A program made the position numbers and the translations under genes. Shown in pieces: positions 25,061-33,551 of a stretch of 64,000 nt of DNA. The stretch's first letter is position 1. Every line of letters begins with the position of its first letter. The stretch covers positions 175,800 through 239,799 of the forward strand of contig NZ_JNVM01000016.1 of the NCBI RefSeq assembly GCF_000722545.1, written 5' to 3'. The notes beneath the pieces are model-generated. The model made no database searches. It saw nothing but the letters and a program-made list of their open reading frames with translations, and was not told where the DNA came from. The DNA comes from Paenibacillus tyrphae (GTDB taxonomy: Bacteria > Bacillota > Bacilli > Paenibacillales > NBRC-103111).

Positions 25061-26406
25061 GCCGTTGCCGCCTCCACTTGCGCGGGCTTAATCGCGAACA
25101 GCGCAACGAACCCCCCGACGAGTACGGTGCCTGCAAGCAGCCCGAACAGTACGGCCGACGGCCATTTGATTCCGACGGAGATGAATGGGGGCCCGGCGGC
25201 CACTCCGATAAAGCGCATGCTGCTGTACACCGCGCTCACCGTCCCTCGCTGCTCCTTCTTGATTCCTTCCGTAATCAAAGCGTCCAGACACGGGAGAGCG
25301 ATGCCGATTCCGATGCCGCCAAGGCCGACCCAGACAAACAACAGCCAGAGTCGGGTTATGCTGGACAACGCCATACAGACAAGCGCCGCTCCTAGAAGAA
25401 CGAGCCCGGCCACCGTTAGCCATTTCATCCGCGGTTTGTTTTCCCCGATCGCTTTGCCGGCCAGAAAGGACGCCAGACATAAAGCGGATAAAGGCACAGC
25501 GAGCAGGCAGCCTTTGACCAGTCCCTGAATTCCGAATCGCTCTTCCAACGTTTCTGACAAGTAGAACAGGATGCCGAACAAGACGAACATCGCAATGACC
25601 CCGACGACAAATATGGCGGCCAGCCACCGTCCCTCGTTGCGGGCGATCGTTCTCAGCATGGCGGCAAAGCTGCGGAAGCTCGTGTCTTGCTTGCTCTCGG
25701 ATTTCGGTGTCCGGACCAGACATGCGACCAGCAAAACAGAAACGAGACACAGCGCCGGAATCGCGTAAAAGACGGCGGTCCAAGTCCATAGTGCAAGCAG
25801 CGAGCCTATAATTGGACTGAGCACTTTGCCGAACGTATTTGAGGTTTCGATCATCCCAAGCCCGCTGCTGACGTCGCTTTCTTTTTGGAACATGTCACCT
25901 ACGAGCGGCATGACGATCGGAGCGGCTCCCGCAGCGCCGATTCCTTGGATGAACCGGCCTGCCAGGATGAGGGGGTAGGCCGCATTCTGACTGAGCCAAG
26001 GCGCAAGCGCGCAGAGCAATCCACCCGCTCCGGCGACCAAGAGGCTGGGAATGATGATTTTTTTGCGTCCGAAGCGGTCCGACAAATAGCCGGCAATCGG
26101 AATCAGTACGATGGCGACGACGGAATATACTGTGATCAGCAGGCTGATTTGAAGGGAGGTCACGTGCAGCGTGCGTTCTAAAGCAGGTAATATGGGAATA
26201 AGCATGGAATTGCCTAAGGTCATGATAAGCGGAATGGAGGAAACCGCAGCCAGATCCCAAGTTTTTTTAGCTTCCAAGCCTGTCGAACCACCTTTCCGGG
26301 AGAGAGGATTAGGTCTTTGGGATGAAAAGGAAGCCTCCGGCGGTCCGGTCGACATACGAATGTTATTTTGTGCCATATTTCCTAGTTCTATTCCATGTTT
26401 ATTCAT
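25048..26406 (-). CDS. MFS multidrug-type transporter
   Basis: Twelve-helix antiporter, 452 residues if it starts at the ATG at 26406, which has no obvious ribosome site. A second in-frame ATG at 26376, after AGGAAAT, is a fair alternative giving about 442. Motif A GYLSDRFGRKKIIIPS is in loop 2-3, and the motif C-like stretch ILAGRFIQGIGAAGAAPI in TM5 supports drug:proton antiport. A long hydrophilic N-tail of about 45 residues precedes TM1. Monocistronic; no regulator adjacent. Substrate unknown. Confidence 0.87.
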   Translation of the reverse strand: MNKHGIELGNMAQNNIRMSTGPPEASFSSQRPNPLSRKGGSTGLEAKKTWDLAAVSSIPLIMTLGNSMLIPILPALERTLHVTSLQISLLITVYSVVAIVLIPIAGYLSDRFGRKKIIIPSLLVAGAGGLLCALAPWLSQNAAYPLILAGRFIQGIGAAGAAPIVMPLVGDMFQKESDVSSGLGMIETSNTFGKVLSPIIGSLLALWTWTAVFYAIPALCLVSVLLVACLVRTPKSESKQDTSFRSFAAMLRTIARNEGRWLAAIFVVGVIAMFVLFGILFYLSETLEERFGIQGLVKGCLLAVPLSALCLASFLAGKAIGENKPRMKWLTVAGLVLLGAALVCMALSSITRLWLLFVWVGLGGIGIGIALPCLDALITEGIKKEQRGTVSAVYSSMRFIGVAAGPPFISVGIKWPSAVLFGLLAGTVLVGGFVALFAIKPAQVEAATAKSR

Positions 26407-26485
26407 TGCCGGACCGGATACGTGATTGTAAAAGCGAGAGGTCTATTATATAATGTACAGGTTAAAGAGAAAGGAGATTTGACCA

Positions 26486-27349
26486 GTGACTAAAAACAAA
26501 GCCATTATCTTCATGCTCCTCTGCTTTACGCTGATCGTATCCGCATGCGGCACGAAGCCTGCAGCTACGACCGCCGACAAGCCGGCAACCGGGGGAGATG
26601 CGGCCGCAACGACACCGGCGTCCAAGGACTCCAAGCTTGAACAAATCAAAAAAGCGGGCAAAATCGTATTAGGCACGAGCGCCGACTATCCGCCGTACGA
26701 GTTCCACAAGGAAATCAACAAGAAGGATGAAATCATCGGCTTCGATATCGAGATCGCCAAAGAGATTGCTAAGGACCTCGGCGTTACCCTGGAAATCAAA
26801 GATATGAAATACGAAGGTCTGCTTGCCGCTCTGGATTCCGGCAACATCGACTTCATTCTCGCCGGCATGACGCCGACGGAAGAACGCAAGAAGAACGTGG
26901 ATTTCTCCAAAATCTACTACACGGCTATCCAACGCGTGGCTGTCCGCGCGGAGGACAAAGATAAATACAAGTCCATCGACGATCTGAAAGGCAAAAAAGT
27001 CGCCGGTCAGAAGGGTGCGACGCAAGAAAAAATCATTAAAGAGCAAATGCCAGCCTCCGAGCTGAAGGCGCTCGGCAAAATTTCCGATCTGATGCTGGAG
27101 CTGAAAAACAAAAAAGTCGAAGCTCTCGTCGTCGAGCAGCCGGTAGCCGAAGCTTACTTGAGCAAAAACAAAGATTTGGTGCTTGCGGACATTAAGCTGA
27201 GTACGGAAGACAGCGGATCGGCTATTGCCGTGAAAAAAGGCGGCTCTGATCTCGTGGAAGCGATGAATAAAACGTTGGACCGCTTGATGAGCGCCAAGTC
27301 CATCGATAAAATGGTAGCTGAAGCGAACGATCAAGTCGATACGCAATAA
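26486..27349 (+). CDS. polar amino acid ABC transporter, binding lipoprotein
   Basis: 287 residues, GTG start after AAAGGAGATTTGACCA. Lipobox VSAC, then a Thr/Ala/Asp-rich linker to about residue 45. SBP family 3 signature GFDIEIAKEIAKDLG and preceding GTSADYPPYEFHKE. The set (lipoprotein, one HisM-type permease, one GlnQ-type ATPase) fits a glutamine, arginine or cystine importer; the specificity is not readable. Confidence 0.92.
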   Translation: MTKNKAIIFMLLCFTLIVSACGTKPAATTADKPATGGDAAATTPASKDSKLEQIKKAGKIVLGTSADYPPYEFHKEINKKDEIIGFDIEIAKEIAKDLGVTLEIKDMKYEGLLAALDSGNIDFILAGMTPTEERKKNVDFSKIYYTAIQRVAVRAEDKDKYKSIDDLKGKKVAGQKGATQEKIIKEQMPASELKALGKISDLMLELKNKKVEALVVEQPVAEAYLSKNKDLVLADIKLSTEDSGSAIAVKKGGSDLVEAMNKTLDRLMSAKSIDKMVAEANDQVDTQ

Positions 27350-27389
27350 GCAAGAAGGCGGGACCGTCCGTTCCTTGCAGCACTCCGAC

Positions 27390-27424
27390 AAAAACCTGAG
27401 CGGAATTCTCCGGCGGGTTTTTGT
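27390..27424 (+). terminator. imperfect hairpin between binding-protein and permease genes
   Basis: AAAAACC...GGTTTTT arms around a GCGGA/TCCG core. Such partial terminators often lower expression of permease genes relative to the abundant binding protein. Confidence 0.55.
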
Positions 27425-27463
27425 TCGGTTATAACGCTTCTTTAACAGAAAGGGGGGGGACGC

Positions 27464-28144
27464 ATGGATTTTTCATTTTTATCCAAATACTACATGTTTT
27501 TTATCGACGGAGCGAAGATGACACTCATTTTGTCCATCTTCACCGTCATTTTCGGGGTGCTGCTCGGCATGGTCATTGCCTTGATGCGCATGTCCCGCTT
27601 TTGGCCGCTTAAAGCGTTCGCGGTTGCCTATATCGAGTTCATCCGCGGGACGCCGATGCTTGTGCAGCTGTACATTTTTTATTTCGGGCTGCCGAAACTG
27701 GGCATTCAATTTCCCGAGGTGCCGGGAATCGGTTCATCGTTTCCCGATATGATGGCTGCGATTATCGCGTTGTCCATCAACAGCGCCGCATATGTGGCGG
27801 AGACGTTCCGCGCGGGCATCCAGTCGATCGACAAGGGACAAATGGAAGCAGCCCGCTCCCTCGGAATGCCGCACGCGATGGCGATGCGCTTTATCATTTT
27901 GCCGCAGGCGCTGCGCAACATTCTCCCGGCGCTCGGCAACGAATTTATCGTGGTGATCAAGGAAACGTCCATCGTCTCCGTCATCGGAATCGGCGAGCTG
28001 ATGTACAAAGCCGACACGGTGCGGGGCAATACGTTCCAGCCGTTTGAGCCGCTCATTCTGGCGGCGATCATTTACTTCATCATGACGTTCACGCTGACCA
28101 AGCTGCTCGGCGTTGCGGAAAGGAGGATGAAGTCCTCTGATTAA
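27464..28144 (+). CDS. polar amino acid ABC transporter permease
   Basis: 226 residues after GAAAGGGGGGG. HisM/GlnP family with EFIRGTPMLVQLYIFYFGLP and the coupling loop EAARSLGMPHAMAMRFIILP. About five helices. A single permease gene implies a homodimeric channel. Its last eight bases overlap the ATPase frame if that starts at CTG. Confidence 0.93.
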   Translation: MDFSFLSKYYMFFIDGAKMTLILSIFTVIFGVLLGMVIALMRMSRFWPLKAFAVAYIEFIRGTPMLVQLYIFYFGLPKLGIQFPEVPGIGSSFPDMMAAIIALSINSAAYVAETFRAGIQSIDKGQMEAARSLGMPHAMAMRFIILPQALRNILPALGNEFIVVIKETSIVSVIGIGELMYKADTVRGNTFQPFEPLILAAIIYFIMTFTLTKLLGVAERRMKSSD

Positions 28145-28859
28145 AGTAACCGGTTTACAGAAGTCGTTCGGATCTAACCATGTATTGACCGGAATCGATA
28201 TCGAGATCGCGAAAGGCGAGGTCGTCGTCGTCATCGGACCGAGCGGCTCAGGCAAAAGCACGTTTCTGCGCTGCCTGAACCTTCTGGAGATGCCGACGGG
28301 AGGAGACATCGAATTCGACGGCGTGTCGCTGCTGCGCGGCAAGCACGATATCAATCAGCTGCGGCAGCGGATGGGCATGGTGTTCCAGCAGTTCAACCTG
28401 TTCCCGCATATGACCGTACAGGAGAACATCACGCTGGCGCCCCAGAAGCTGAAAAACGTCAGCAAGCCGGAAGCGGACAAGATTGCGCAGCAGCTTCTGC
28501 GGCGCATCGGGCTGGCAGACAAGGCGTCCAGCTACCCGTCGCAGTTGTCCGGCGGACAGAAGCAGCGGATCGCGATTGCTAGGGCGCTCGCGATGTCGCC
28601 GGCCGTCATGCTGTTTGACGAGCCGACCTCGGCGCTGGACCCGGAGATGGTCGGCGAGGTACTCGACGTCATGAAGGAACTGGCAGCGGAAGGCATGACG
28701 ATGGTCGTCGTCACGCATGAGATGGGCTTTGCCCGGGAAGTCGGCAAGCGCCTCATCTTCATGGACGGGGGAAAGATCGTAGAGCAGGGCAATCCGGTCG
28801 ACATCTTCTCGAATCCGCAGCATCCGCGGACGAAAGAGTTTTTGGCCAAGGTGCTCTAA
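28137..28859 (+). CDS. polar amino acid ABC transporter ATPase, apparent CTG start
   Basis: GlnQ-type ATPase, 240 residues. Walker A GPSGSGKST (34-42), signature LSGGQKQR, Walker B VMLFDEPTSALDPE and H-loop VTHEMGF. The conserved N-terminus reads (M)IKVTGLQKSFGSN, and no ATG, GTG or TTG precedes it: a stop codon lies at 28128-28130. The codon ten bases after AAGGAGG (28119-28125) is CTG at 28137. A TTG at 28185 would delete the first beta strand. Hence a CTG (or, less likely, ATT at 28140) initiator is inferred. Confidence 0.88.
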   Translation: MIKVTGLQKSFGSNHVLTGIDIEIAKGEVVVVIGPSGSGKSTFLRCLNLLEMPTGGDIEFDGVSLLRGKHDINQLRQRMGMVFQQFNLFPHMTVQENITLAPQKLKNVSKPEADKIAQQLLRRIGLADKASSYPSQLSGGQKQRIAIARALAMSPAVMLFDEPTSALDPEMVGEVLDVMKELAAEGMTMVVVTHEMGFAREVGKRLIFMDGGKIVEQGNPVDIFSNPQHPRTKEFLAKVL

Positions 28860-28880
28860 CCGCATCCTTATAAAAAAGTA

Positions 28881-28922
28881 AAGCCGCGAACATCCGGTTC
28901 GAATCCGGGTCGCGGCTTTTTG
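28881..28922. terminator. bidirectional terminator
   Basis: AAGCCGCGA...CCGG / CCGG...TCGCGGCTT stem with A-run before and T-run after, between the converging ATPase and M20 genes. Confidence 0.88.
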
Positions 28923-28931
28923 GCGTTTCGT

Positions 28932-30107
28932 TTATTCCGCAGCGTTCACGCTGCGTTCGAATTCGTCGCGGATCGACAGCAGCAGGGCAGGGTCGGCCAA
29001 TACATCGTAAGCGGTGTACGCCAGCGCTTTGGCGCCGAGCAGCATGCCTTCGAAGGCCCGGGGCTGCATGGCCAGATCGCGGAATTCCTTCGTGTGCAGC
29101 AAATGCTTTTCGTCGACGACCTTGACGTACGGGTGGATCGACGGGCAATGCCGCGACACGTTCCCAAGATCGAGCGAGCCGTGGTCCTTGCCGTATTCGA
29201 TCTCGTCTTCCCGGATGCCCAGACCGGCGAGATTGCAGGTAAACGTGTCCGACAAATGAGCATTAGTTATCAGTTCGTCATAGGAGTACTCGTAATTAGA
29301 CCATTTCATTGTACAACCGGTTTGCAGCGCGGCGCCTTCCGCGCAGCGGATTACCTTTTGCACGGTTTCGTCCGTGTAGGGACGGTTCGCCGATCGGACA
29401 TAAAACTGCGCAGCCGCGTAATCCGGAATAATGTTCGGGGCTTTGCCGCCCTCAGTGATGATGCCGTGAATCCGCGCATGGCTGCGAAGCTGCTGCCTCA
29501 GTGCGCTGATCGATTGGAACAGAAGCAGCACCGCGTCCAGCGCGTTGACGCCTTCATACGGGCTTGCCGCGGCATGTGCCGCCTTGCCGAAAAACTCGAA
29601 CTGCAGCGCATCCATAGCCAGCGAACTCCCCGATTTCTCGTACGCATAGTACGGGTGAGCCATCAAGGCGAAGTCGACGTCGTCGAACAGGCCGGCGGCC
29701 GCCATATCGACCTTCCCGCCCTTCGTTTCCTCTGCCGGGGTGCCGTATACCCGAATCGTGCCGCCGAGCTGGTCGATGACGGCTTTCAGTCCGACAGCCG
29801 CTGCAAGGCCCATAACGCAGATCAGATGATGTCCGCAAGCATGTCCCAGCTCTGGCAGCGCGTCGTACTCGCACAGGAAGGCGACGGTCGGTCCCGGCTT
29901 GCTTGCGGTGTACGTCCCGAGAAACGCCGTCGGCAGCCCGGCGTAAGGGGCTTGTACGGTGAAACCGTGCTCTTTCAACGCTTCGATCAGGCGCGCCGAC
30001 GCCTTCCATTCCTCGTGGCCCAGCTCGGGGTTCTCGCCGATAAACTGGGAAATCTCCGTGAACGACGAGGTGTGCAGGTCGATGGTGGAGGCAATTTGTT
30101 GTTTCAT
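28932..30107 (-). CDS. M20-family amidohydrolase
   Basis: Zinc-dependent amidase/peptidase, 391 residues from the ATG at 30107 after AAAGGAG. Metal-site segments GHACGHHLICVMGLAA and TPAEETKGGKVDMAAAGLF. The dimerisation/lid domain starts near QFEFFGKAAHAAASPYEGVNALDA, placing it with the AbgB/PM20D2-like p-aminobenzoyl-glutamate or dipeptide hydrolases. It faces an amino-acid importer across a shared terminator, suggesting (not proving) peptide or N-acyl amino acid use. A TATAAT lies on the minus strand at 30144-30149. Confidence 0.92.
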   Translation of the reverse strand: MKQQIASTIDLHTSSFTEISQFIGENPELGHEEWKASARLIEALKEHGFTVQAPYAGLPTAFLGTYTASKPGPTVAFLCEYDALPELGHACGHHLICVMGLAAAVGLKAVIDQLGGTIRVYGTPAEETKGGKVDMAAAGLFDDVDFALMAHPYYAYEKSGSSLAMDALQFEFFGKAAHAAASPYEGVNALDAVLLLFQSISALRQQLRSHARIHGIITEGGKAPNIIPDYAAAQFYVRSANRPYTDETVQKVIRCAEGAALQTGCTMKWSNYEYSYDELITNAHLSDTFTCNLAGLGIREDEIEYGKDHGSLDLGNVSRHCPSIHPYVKVVDEKHLLHTKEFRDLAMQPRAFEGMLLGAKALAYTAYDVLADPALLLSIRDEFERSVNAAE

Positions 30108-30175
30108 CTTCAGTTCTCCTTTACTTCTCAGTAGCATGACCTTATTATAACGAAAAAAGCGGAGCAAACAAAGAA

Positions 30176-30210
30176 AGACCCCGCTGCAAGGGCTTGCAGA
30201 AACGGGGTCT
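30176..30210 (-). terminator. terminator of the 60-residue gene
   Basis: AGACCCCG / CGGGGTCT with inner CTGCAA / TTGCAG. Minus-strand reading ends in TTTCTTTGTTTG. Confidence 0.7.
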
Positions 30211-30236
30211 GGGTGTCGTTTCAAAATTCTGTTCGG

Positions 30237-30419
30237 TTATTGCAGGCTGCGGCGCTTGTCGATGATTTGCTCTTCAAGCTGCTTTTTAATTTTTTGAACC
30301 GCATCGACTTCCAGTTTATGATTTTGCCGGAATCGAACGCCGGTCAATGCCAAAGCCTCGTTCAAGGTCAGCTCGACGGAAATTTTTTGCTCCTGCGGCT
30401 CGCGTGCTTCATAACTCAT
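30237..30419 (-). CDS. small hypothetical protein
   Basis: 60 residues, ATG preceded by AGAAGGAGC at nine bases, and followed by a terminator, so probably real. Hydrophilic, with a helical second half (DAVQKIKKQLEEQIIDKRRS). SVELTLNEALALTGVRFRQN could be a short strand-helix unit. No family recognised. Confidence 0.65.
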   Translation of the reverse strand: MSYEAREPQEQKISVELTLNEALALTGVRFRQNHKLEVDAVQKIKKQLEEQIIDKRRSLQ

Positions 30420-30564
30420 GGTGCATCGCTCCTTCTCATTAGGGTTTGAGAGTGCATCAATAAGCTGTATTTGGCAGGGGACTTGAGTTTATTTTTCGGA
30501 AAAATCCTTAATTTTCCTTGGTTTCAATATAACATACCATGTAACATATTGCAAGTGCAGGACA

Positions 30565-30590
30565 CAAAAAAGAGGCCCGTCCGGCCTCGG
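30565..30590 (-). terminator. terminator of the Spo0E-like gene
   Basis: GAGGCC-GGACG-GGCCTC followed by TTTTTT on the minus strand, directly after the stop codon. Confidence 0.88.
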
Positions 30591-30761
30591 TTATTTTATC
30601 CGTTCCTGCATCCGAAGACGTTGGATGGACAAGATCAGACGATCTATTTTTTGGCTGAGCTCTACTACCCGGGGATCAACGAAACTTCCTTTTTCTTCCA
30701 CGAGTAAGTAAAGCTGCATCTGCATTCGCTCCAAATGCCGTCTCAGTTCCGCTTCTTCCAT
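30591..30761 (-). CDS. Spo0E-like aspartyl-phosphate phosphatase
   Basis: 56 residues, read on the minus strand from ATG at 30761 to TAA at 30591; short enough to escape common length cut-offs. Sequence MEEAELRRHLERMQMQLY then VELSQKIDRLILSIQRL shows the family pattern: two helices and an S-Q-K-I-D core matching the Spo0E SQELD motif. Such proteins dephosphorylate Spo0A~P or related regulators and delay sporulation. A GGGG-type ribosome site and a strong terminator support it. No kinase is adjacent. Confidence 0.85.
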   Translation of the reverse strand: MEEAELRRHLERMQMQLYLLVEEKGSFVDPRVVELSQKIDRLILSIQRLRMQERIK

Positions 30762-30948
30762 CGGTTTCAGACCCCATCCTAACGATGTAAAAATAGTAAG
30801 TCCACTATCAGTCTATTATAATTCAACCTAGTTGTAAAATATGTAAATGATTGTCGAGCCGATTATTAATTTTTTTTATAGAAACCGACAGACTGTATAA
30901 TCCCCTCCGGGAAGCGGTATATTACGGTCGACGGGAGGTGAGCCGAAC

Positions 30949-31095
30949 ATGGACAGCGCCAAGGCGAATACGAGAAACAATCCGAATTTCAAGGAGAACA
31001 AATTCACGGAAGAAGAGGCGGTCATGCATGCGGGTAAGGTGGCGGATCGTCCTCCGAATTTGAACGAAATTCCGAAGGAGACGAATCCTCAGTAA
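30949..31095 (+). CDS. small hydrophilic protein, 48 residues
   Basis: ATG at 30949 follows GGGAGGTG; TATAAT at 30896-30901 lies 48 bp upstream, and a strong terminator follows. The sequence is Asn/Glu/Lys-rich with no hydrophobic core (NNPNFKENKFTEEEAV, then PPNLNEIPKETNPQ), suggesting an unstructured protein, perhaps spore- or stress-related by analogy with other tiny hydrophilic Bacillota proteins. Family not recognised. Confidence 0.6.
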   Translation: MDSAKANTRNNPNFKENKFTEEEAVMHAGKVADRPPNLNEIPKETNPQ

Positions 31096-31151
31096 CACAA
31101 CGATTTCCGTGTAAGCGGCACGAACGGGGATGTGGCAGAGAAGTGAAAGCG

Positions 31152-31194
31152 AAAACGGTAAAACCCCGGAGACGGGCAGTTTTACCGTTTTTCC
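31152..31194. terminator. bidirectional terminator
   Basis: Near-perfect 13-bp stem AAAACGGTAAAAC / GTTTTACCGTTTT with T-run, between two converging small genes. Confidence 0.9.
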
Positions 31195-31201
31195 GCATTT
31201 G

Positions 31202-31372
31202 TTAAGCTTCGGCGTCGTTATTGTGCCCGATGGCCAGATTGGCGATTTCATCGTTCATTTCGTCCGGGAGGCGGGTTTTGAAATAGCCGACGACCGCTTC
31301 GACCGCTTTGTCCGCCTGTCCTTCGGTAATGCTCGCTTGCTCGGAGACGAGCTTGACCAATTGGTGCTTCAC
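31202..31372 (-). CDS. small helical protein, 56 residues
   Basis: GTG at 31372 sits eight bases after AGGAGG, a far better initiator than the upstream in-frame ATGs at 31450 and 31474. The product has two amphipathic helices (HQLVKLVSEQASITEGQADK, then AVVGYFKTRLPDEMNDEIANL) and an acidic tail. The RLPDEMND segment loosely recalls DUF2267-type stress proteins, but it is too short to assign. Bounded by the bidirectional terminator. Confidence 0.6.
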   Translation of the reverse strand: MKHQLVKLVSEQASITEGQADKAVEAVVGYFKTRLPDEMNDEIANLAIGHNNDAEA

Positions 31373-31521
31373 GCGTTGTTCCTCCTCTTCGGGATCTACG
31401 GGATAAGCATCTAATAGGATATGCTCCTTTATGGTTTTTATGTGGTGGAACATGTTATATTTATACAAAGACACAACAAGCCTGCAATTGCTTTGGCTCG
31501 AACAAAGGAGACATCGGACGG

Positions 31522-32250
31522 ATGATCATCGTACGCAATCTAACCAAATCGTTCCCATCCGGGCAGCGCGTTCTGGACCGCATCAGCTTTCAGGCGGACG
31601 AAGGGGAGCTGGTCGCGCTGCTCGGCGCAAGCGGGAGCGGCAAAACGACCTTTTTCCGGTGCTTGATGCTCAAGGAAAAATGGAACGAGGGCCAGTATAT
31701 TTACGACGGAAAGGATATTTCGGGCGCCGGAGTCTGGGAGAAGTTCAAATTGAACAAGCAGTGGGCCTATCTGGAGGAAAAGCCGAGCTTGAATCTGAAA
31801 AAGACGGCTTTGAAAAATGTACTCAGCGCGCTGCTGTTCAAAAAATCGTGGTGGCGCTTTTTGACGAATACCGTTTCGGAAGATGACCATATGGAAGCGA
31901 TGGATTACCTCGATAAAGTAGGACTGCTCGACAAAGCGCACGAGCCGGTGGAGAAGCTGAGCGGCGGGGAGAAGCAGCGCGTCGCGATCTGCAAGGCGCT
32001 GATCAAGGAAGCCAAGGTGATATTTGCGGACGAGCCGGTGTCCGGCTTGGACCCGGAGGCAGCGAGCCTCGTCATGCAAGATTTCAAGTCCATCTGCCAG
32101 AAGCATAAGCTTCTCGTGTTTTGCAGTCTGCACCAGGTGGAGCTCGCCGAAAAATTCGGCTCGCGCATCTGGGGACTGTCGGACGGGAAGCTCGTGGTCG
32201 ATATTGCGGGCCGGCGGTTGACGCAGCGGGAGAAGGAACTTATTTTTTAA
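31522..32250 (+). CDS. orphan ABC transporter ATPase (PhnC-like)
   Basis: 242 residues. Walker A GASGSGKTT, signature LSGGEKQR, Walker B VIFADEPVSGLDPE, and H-loop CSLHQVELAEKFGSRIWGL, all intact. The domain style and the HQVELA loop resemble phosphonate transporter PhnC. Unlike PhnC operons there is no binding protein or permease next to it; both neighbours are opposite-strand genes. The segment WEKFKLNKQWAYLEEKPSLNLKKTALKNVLSALLF replaces the usual Q-loop region text. Partners must be encoded elsewhere, or it serves a non-transport role. Confidence 0.85.
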   Translation: MIIVRNLTKSFPSGQRVLDRISFQADEGELVALLGASGSGKTTFFRCLMLKEKWNEGQYIYDGKDISGAGVWEKFKLNKQWAYLEEKPSLNLKKTALKNVLSALLFKKSWWRFLTNTVSEDDHMEAMDYLDKVGLLDKAHEPVEKLSGGEKQRVAICKALIKEAKVIFADEPVSGLDPEAASLVMQDFKSICQKHKLLVFCSLHQVELAEKFGSRIWGLSDGKLVVDIAGRRLTQREKELIF

Positions 32251-32273
32251 ATGAATCGTTACATACCAGCAAT

Positions 32274-32318
32274 AAAGAAGGTCGGCCTAGACATCGATGT
32301 CCAGGTCGACCTTTCTTT
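32274..32318. terminator. bidirectional terminator
   Basis: AAAGAAGGTCG ... CGACCTTTCTTT arms with inner GACAT/ATGTC, between the converging ATPase and reductase genes. Confidence 0.85.
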
Positions 32319-33303
32319 AGTTAACCGCGGGATCGCAAGCGGCGATCCGCTTGGCGATCAATCCACCGTGCAAACGGCCGGTTTCGATAAATACCTCGTT
32401 GGCGTTCGCGCCCGAAGCGATGACACCGGCGACGAACAGCCCGGGAACGGTCGTTTCCATGGTGGCCGGATCGTACTGGGGAATCCCGTCCGACTCTGAT
32501 ACAACGGCCCCGGCTCCTGCCAACAGACCGCGGTCCGGACGGAAGCCGGTCAGCGCCAGGACGAAGTCGTTATCGAATTCCTCTTCGCGTCCTTCGCGAG
32601 AAACGGTGACGGACGTTTCCGAGATGCGGACGACTCGGGATTGAAACAGCATCCGAATACGGCCTTTACTGACCATGCTTTCGAAGATCGGTTTAACCCA
32701 CGGCTTAATGACCGGCGAGTAGGTTTCGCCCCGATAAACGACAGTCACCTCGGCGCCTGCCCGCAGCAGCTCCATCGCGGCATCGATCGCGGAGTTGCTT
32801 CCGCCGATGATCGCGACCTTCGTGCCGGTATACGGATGAGCTTCGCGGAAGTAGTGCGTCACCTTGCTTAATTCCTCTCCCGGGATGCCGAGCATATTCG
32901 GCTGCGAGAAATAGCCGGTGGCGACAATGACATGACGTGCGGCTATCGTTGTAACTGCGCCGAAACGATTCTGCACCGTCAGCTCGAAGGTTCCTCCCGG
33001 CTGTACCGCCAGTTGGGTTGCCGTATGGTAGGGACGAATGCGCACACCGCTGCGGGCCGCCACATTCCGGTAATAATTCAAAGCTTCCAGCCGATAAGGC
33101 TTATCGTTAGGCGTCGAGAACGGGTAACCGCCGATCTCAAGCAGCTCCGGCGTGCTGAAAAACTGCATATACGTCGGATATAAGTATATCGAATGCACAA
33201 CGCACTCTTTTTCGATAATGAGAGGATCGATGCCGATCTTCTGCAGCTCCAGGGCTGCCGATAGGCCGCAAGGACCCGCGCCGATAATAACAACATCTTC
33301 CAT
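32317..33303 (-). CDS. ypdA: YpdA-family bacillithiol disulfide reductase (Bdr)
   Basis: FAD/NADPH oxidoreductase that reduces bacillithiol disulfide; a marker of bacillithiol-producing Bacillota. 328 residues. The FAD-binding GAGPCGLSAALEL is at 8-20 and the NADPH-binding Rossmann IIGGSNSAIDAAMELLRAG at about 165-183. YpdA-specific segments are YLYPTYMQFFSTPELLEIGG and GLFVAGVIASGANANEVFIE. Lacks the CxxC of thioredoxin reductase, as expected. ATG start near 33303; monocistronic. Confidence 0.93.
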   Translation of the reverse strand: MEDVVIIGAGPCGLSAALELQKIGIDPLIIEKECVVHSIYLYPTYMQFFSTPELLEIGGYPFSTPNDKPYRLEALNYYRNVAARSGVRIRPYHTATQLAVQPGGTFELTVQNRFGAVTTIAARHVIVATGYFSQPNMLGIPGEELSKVTHYFREAHPYTGTKVAIIGGSNSAIDAAMELLRAGAEVTVVYRGETYSPVIKPWVKPIFESMVSKGRIRMLFQSRVVRISETSVTVSREGREEEFDNDFVLALTGFRPDRGLLAGAGAVVSESDGIPQYDPATMETTVPGLFVAGVIASGANANEVFIETGRLHGGLIAKRIAACDPAVN

Positions 33304-33551
33304 TGGAATGCTTCACCCGCTTTTTTGAATGTATGGATAGAGAGAGAATCCTGTTAATCCTCTACCCATAGTACCTTATCGGGCCGACGGATGCCAACGC
33401 TTAGTTTATTCGGGAGCCCTCGGGCTGTACGCCGGATTTTTTATCGACCTCCGTGGCCATGGAACCGTTGACAAAAACTGGCCTGCTGTCCTAGGATTAG
33501 CTTGAACGCTGTGATACGGCGGCGCGAGACTAGCCCTTTGGAGGTACGGAC

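Noticed and set aside
28185..28859. TTG start at 28185 for the amino-acid ATPase
   Set aside because: It would delete the first conserved strand (IKVTGLQKSF), and it lacks a ribosome site at proper distance. CTG at 28137 fits better.
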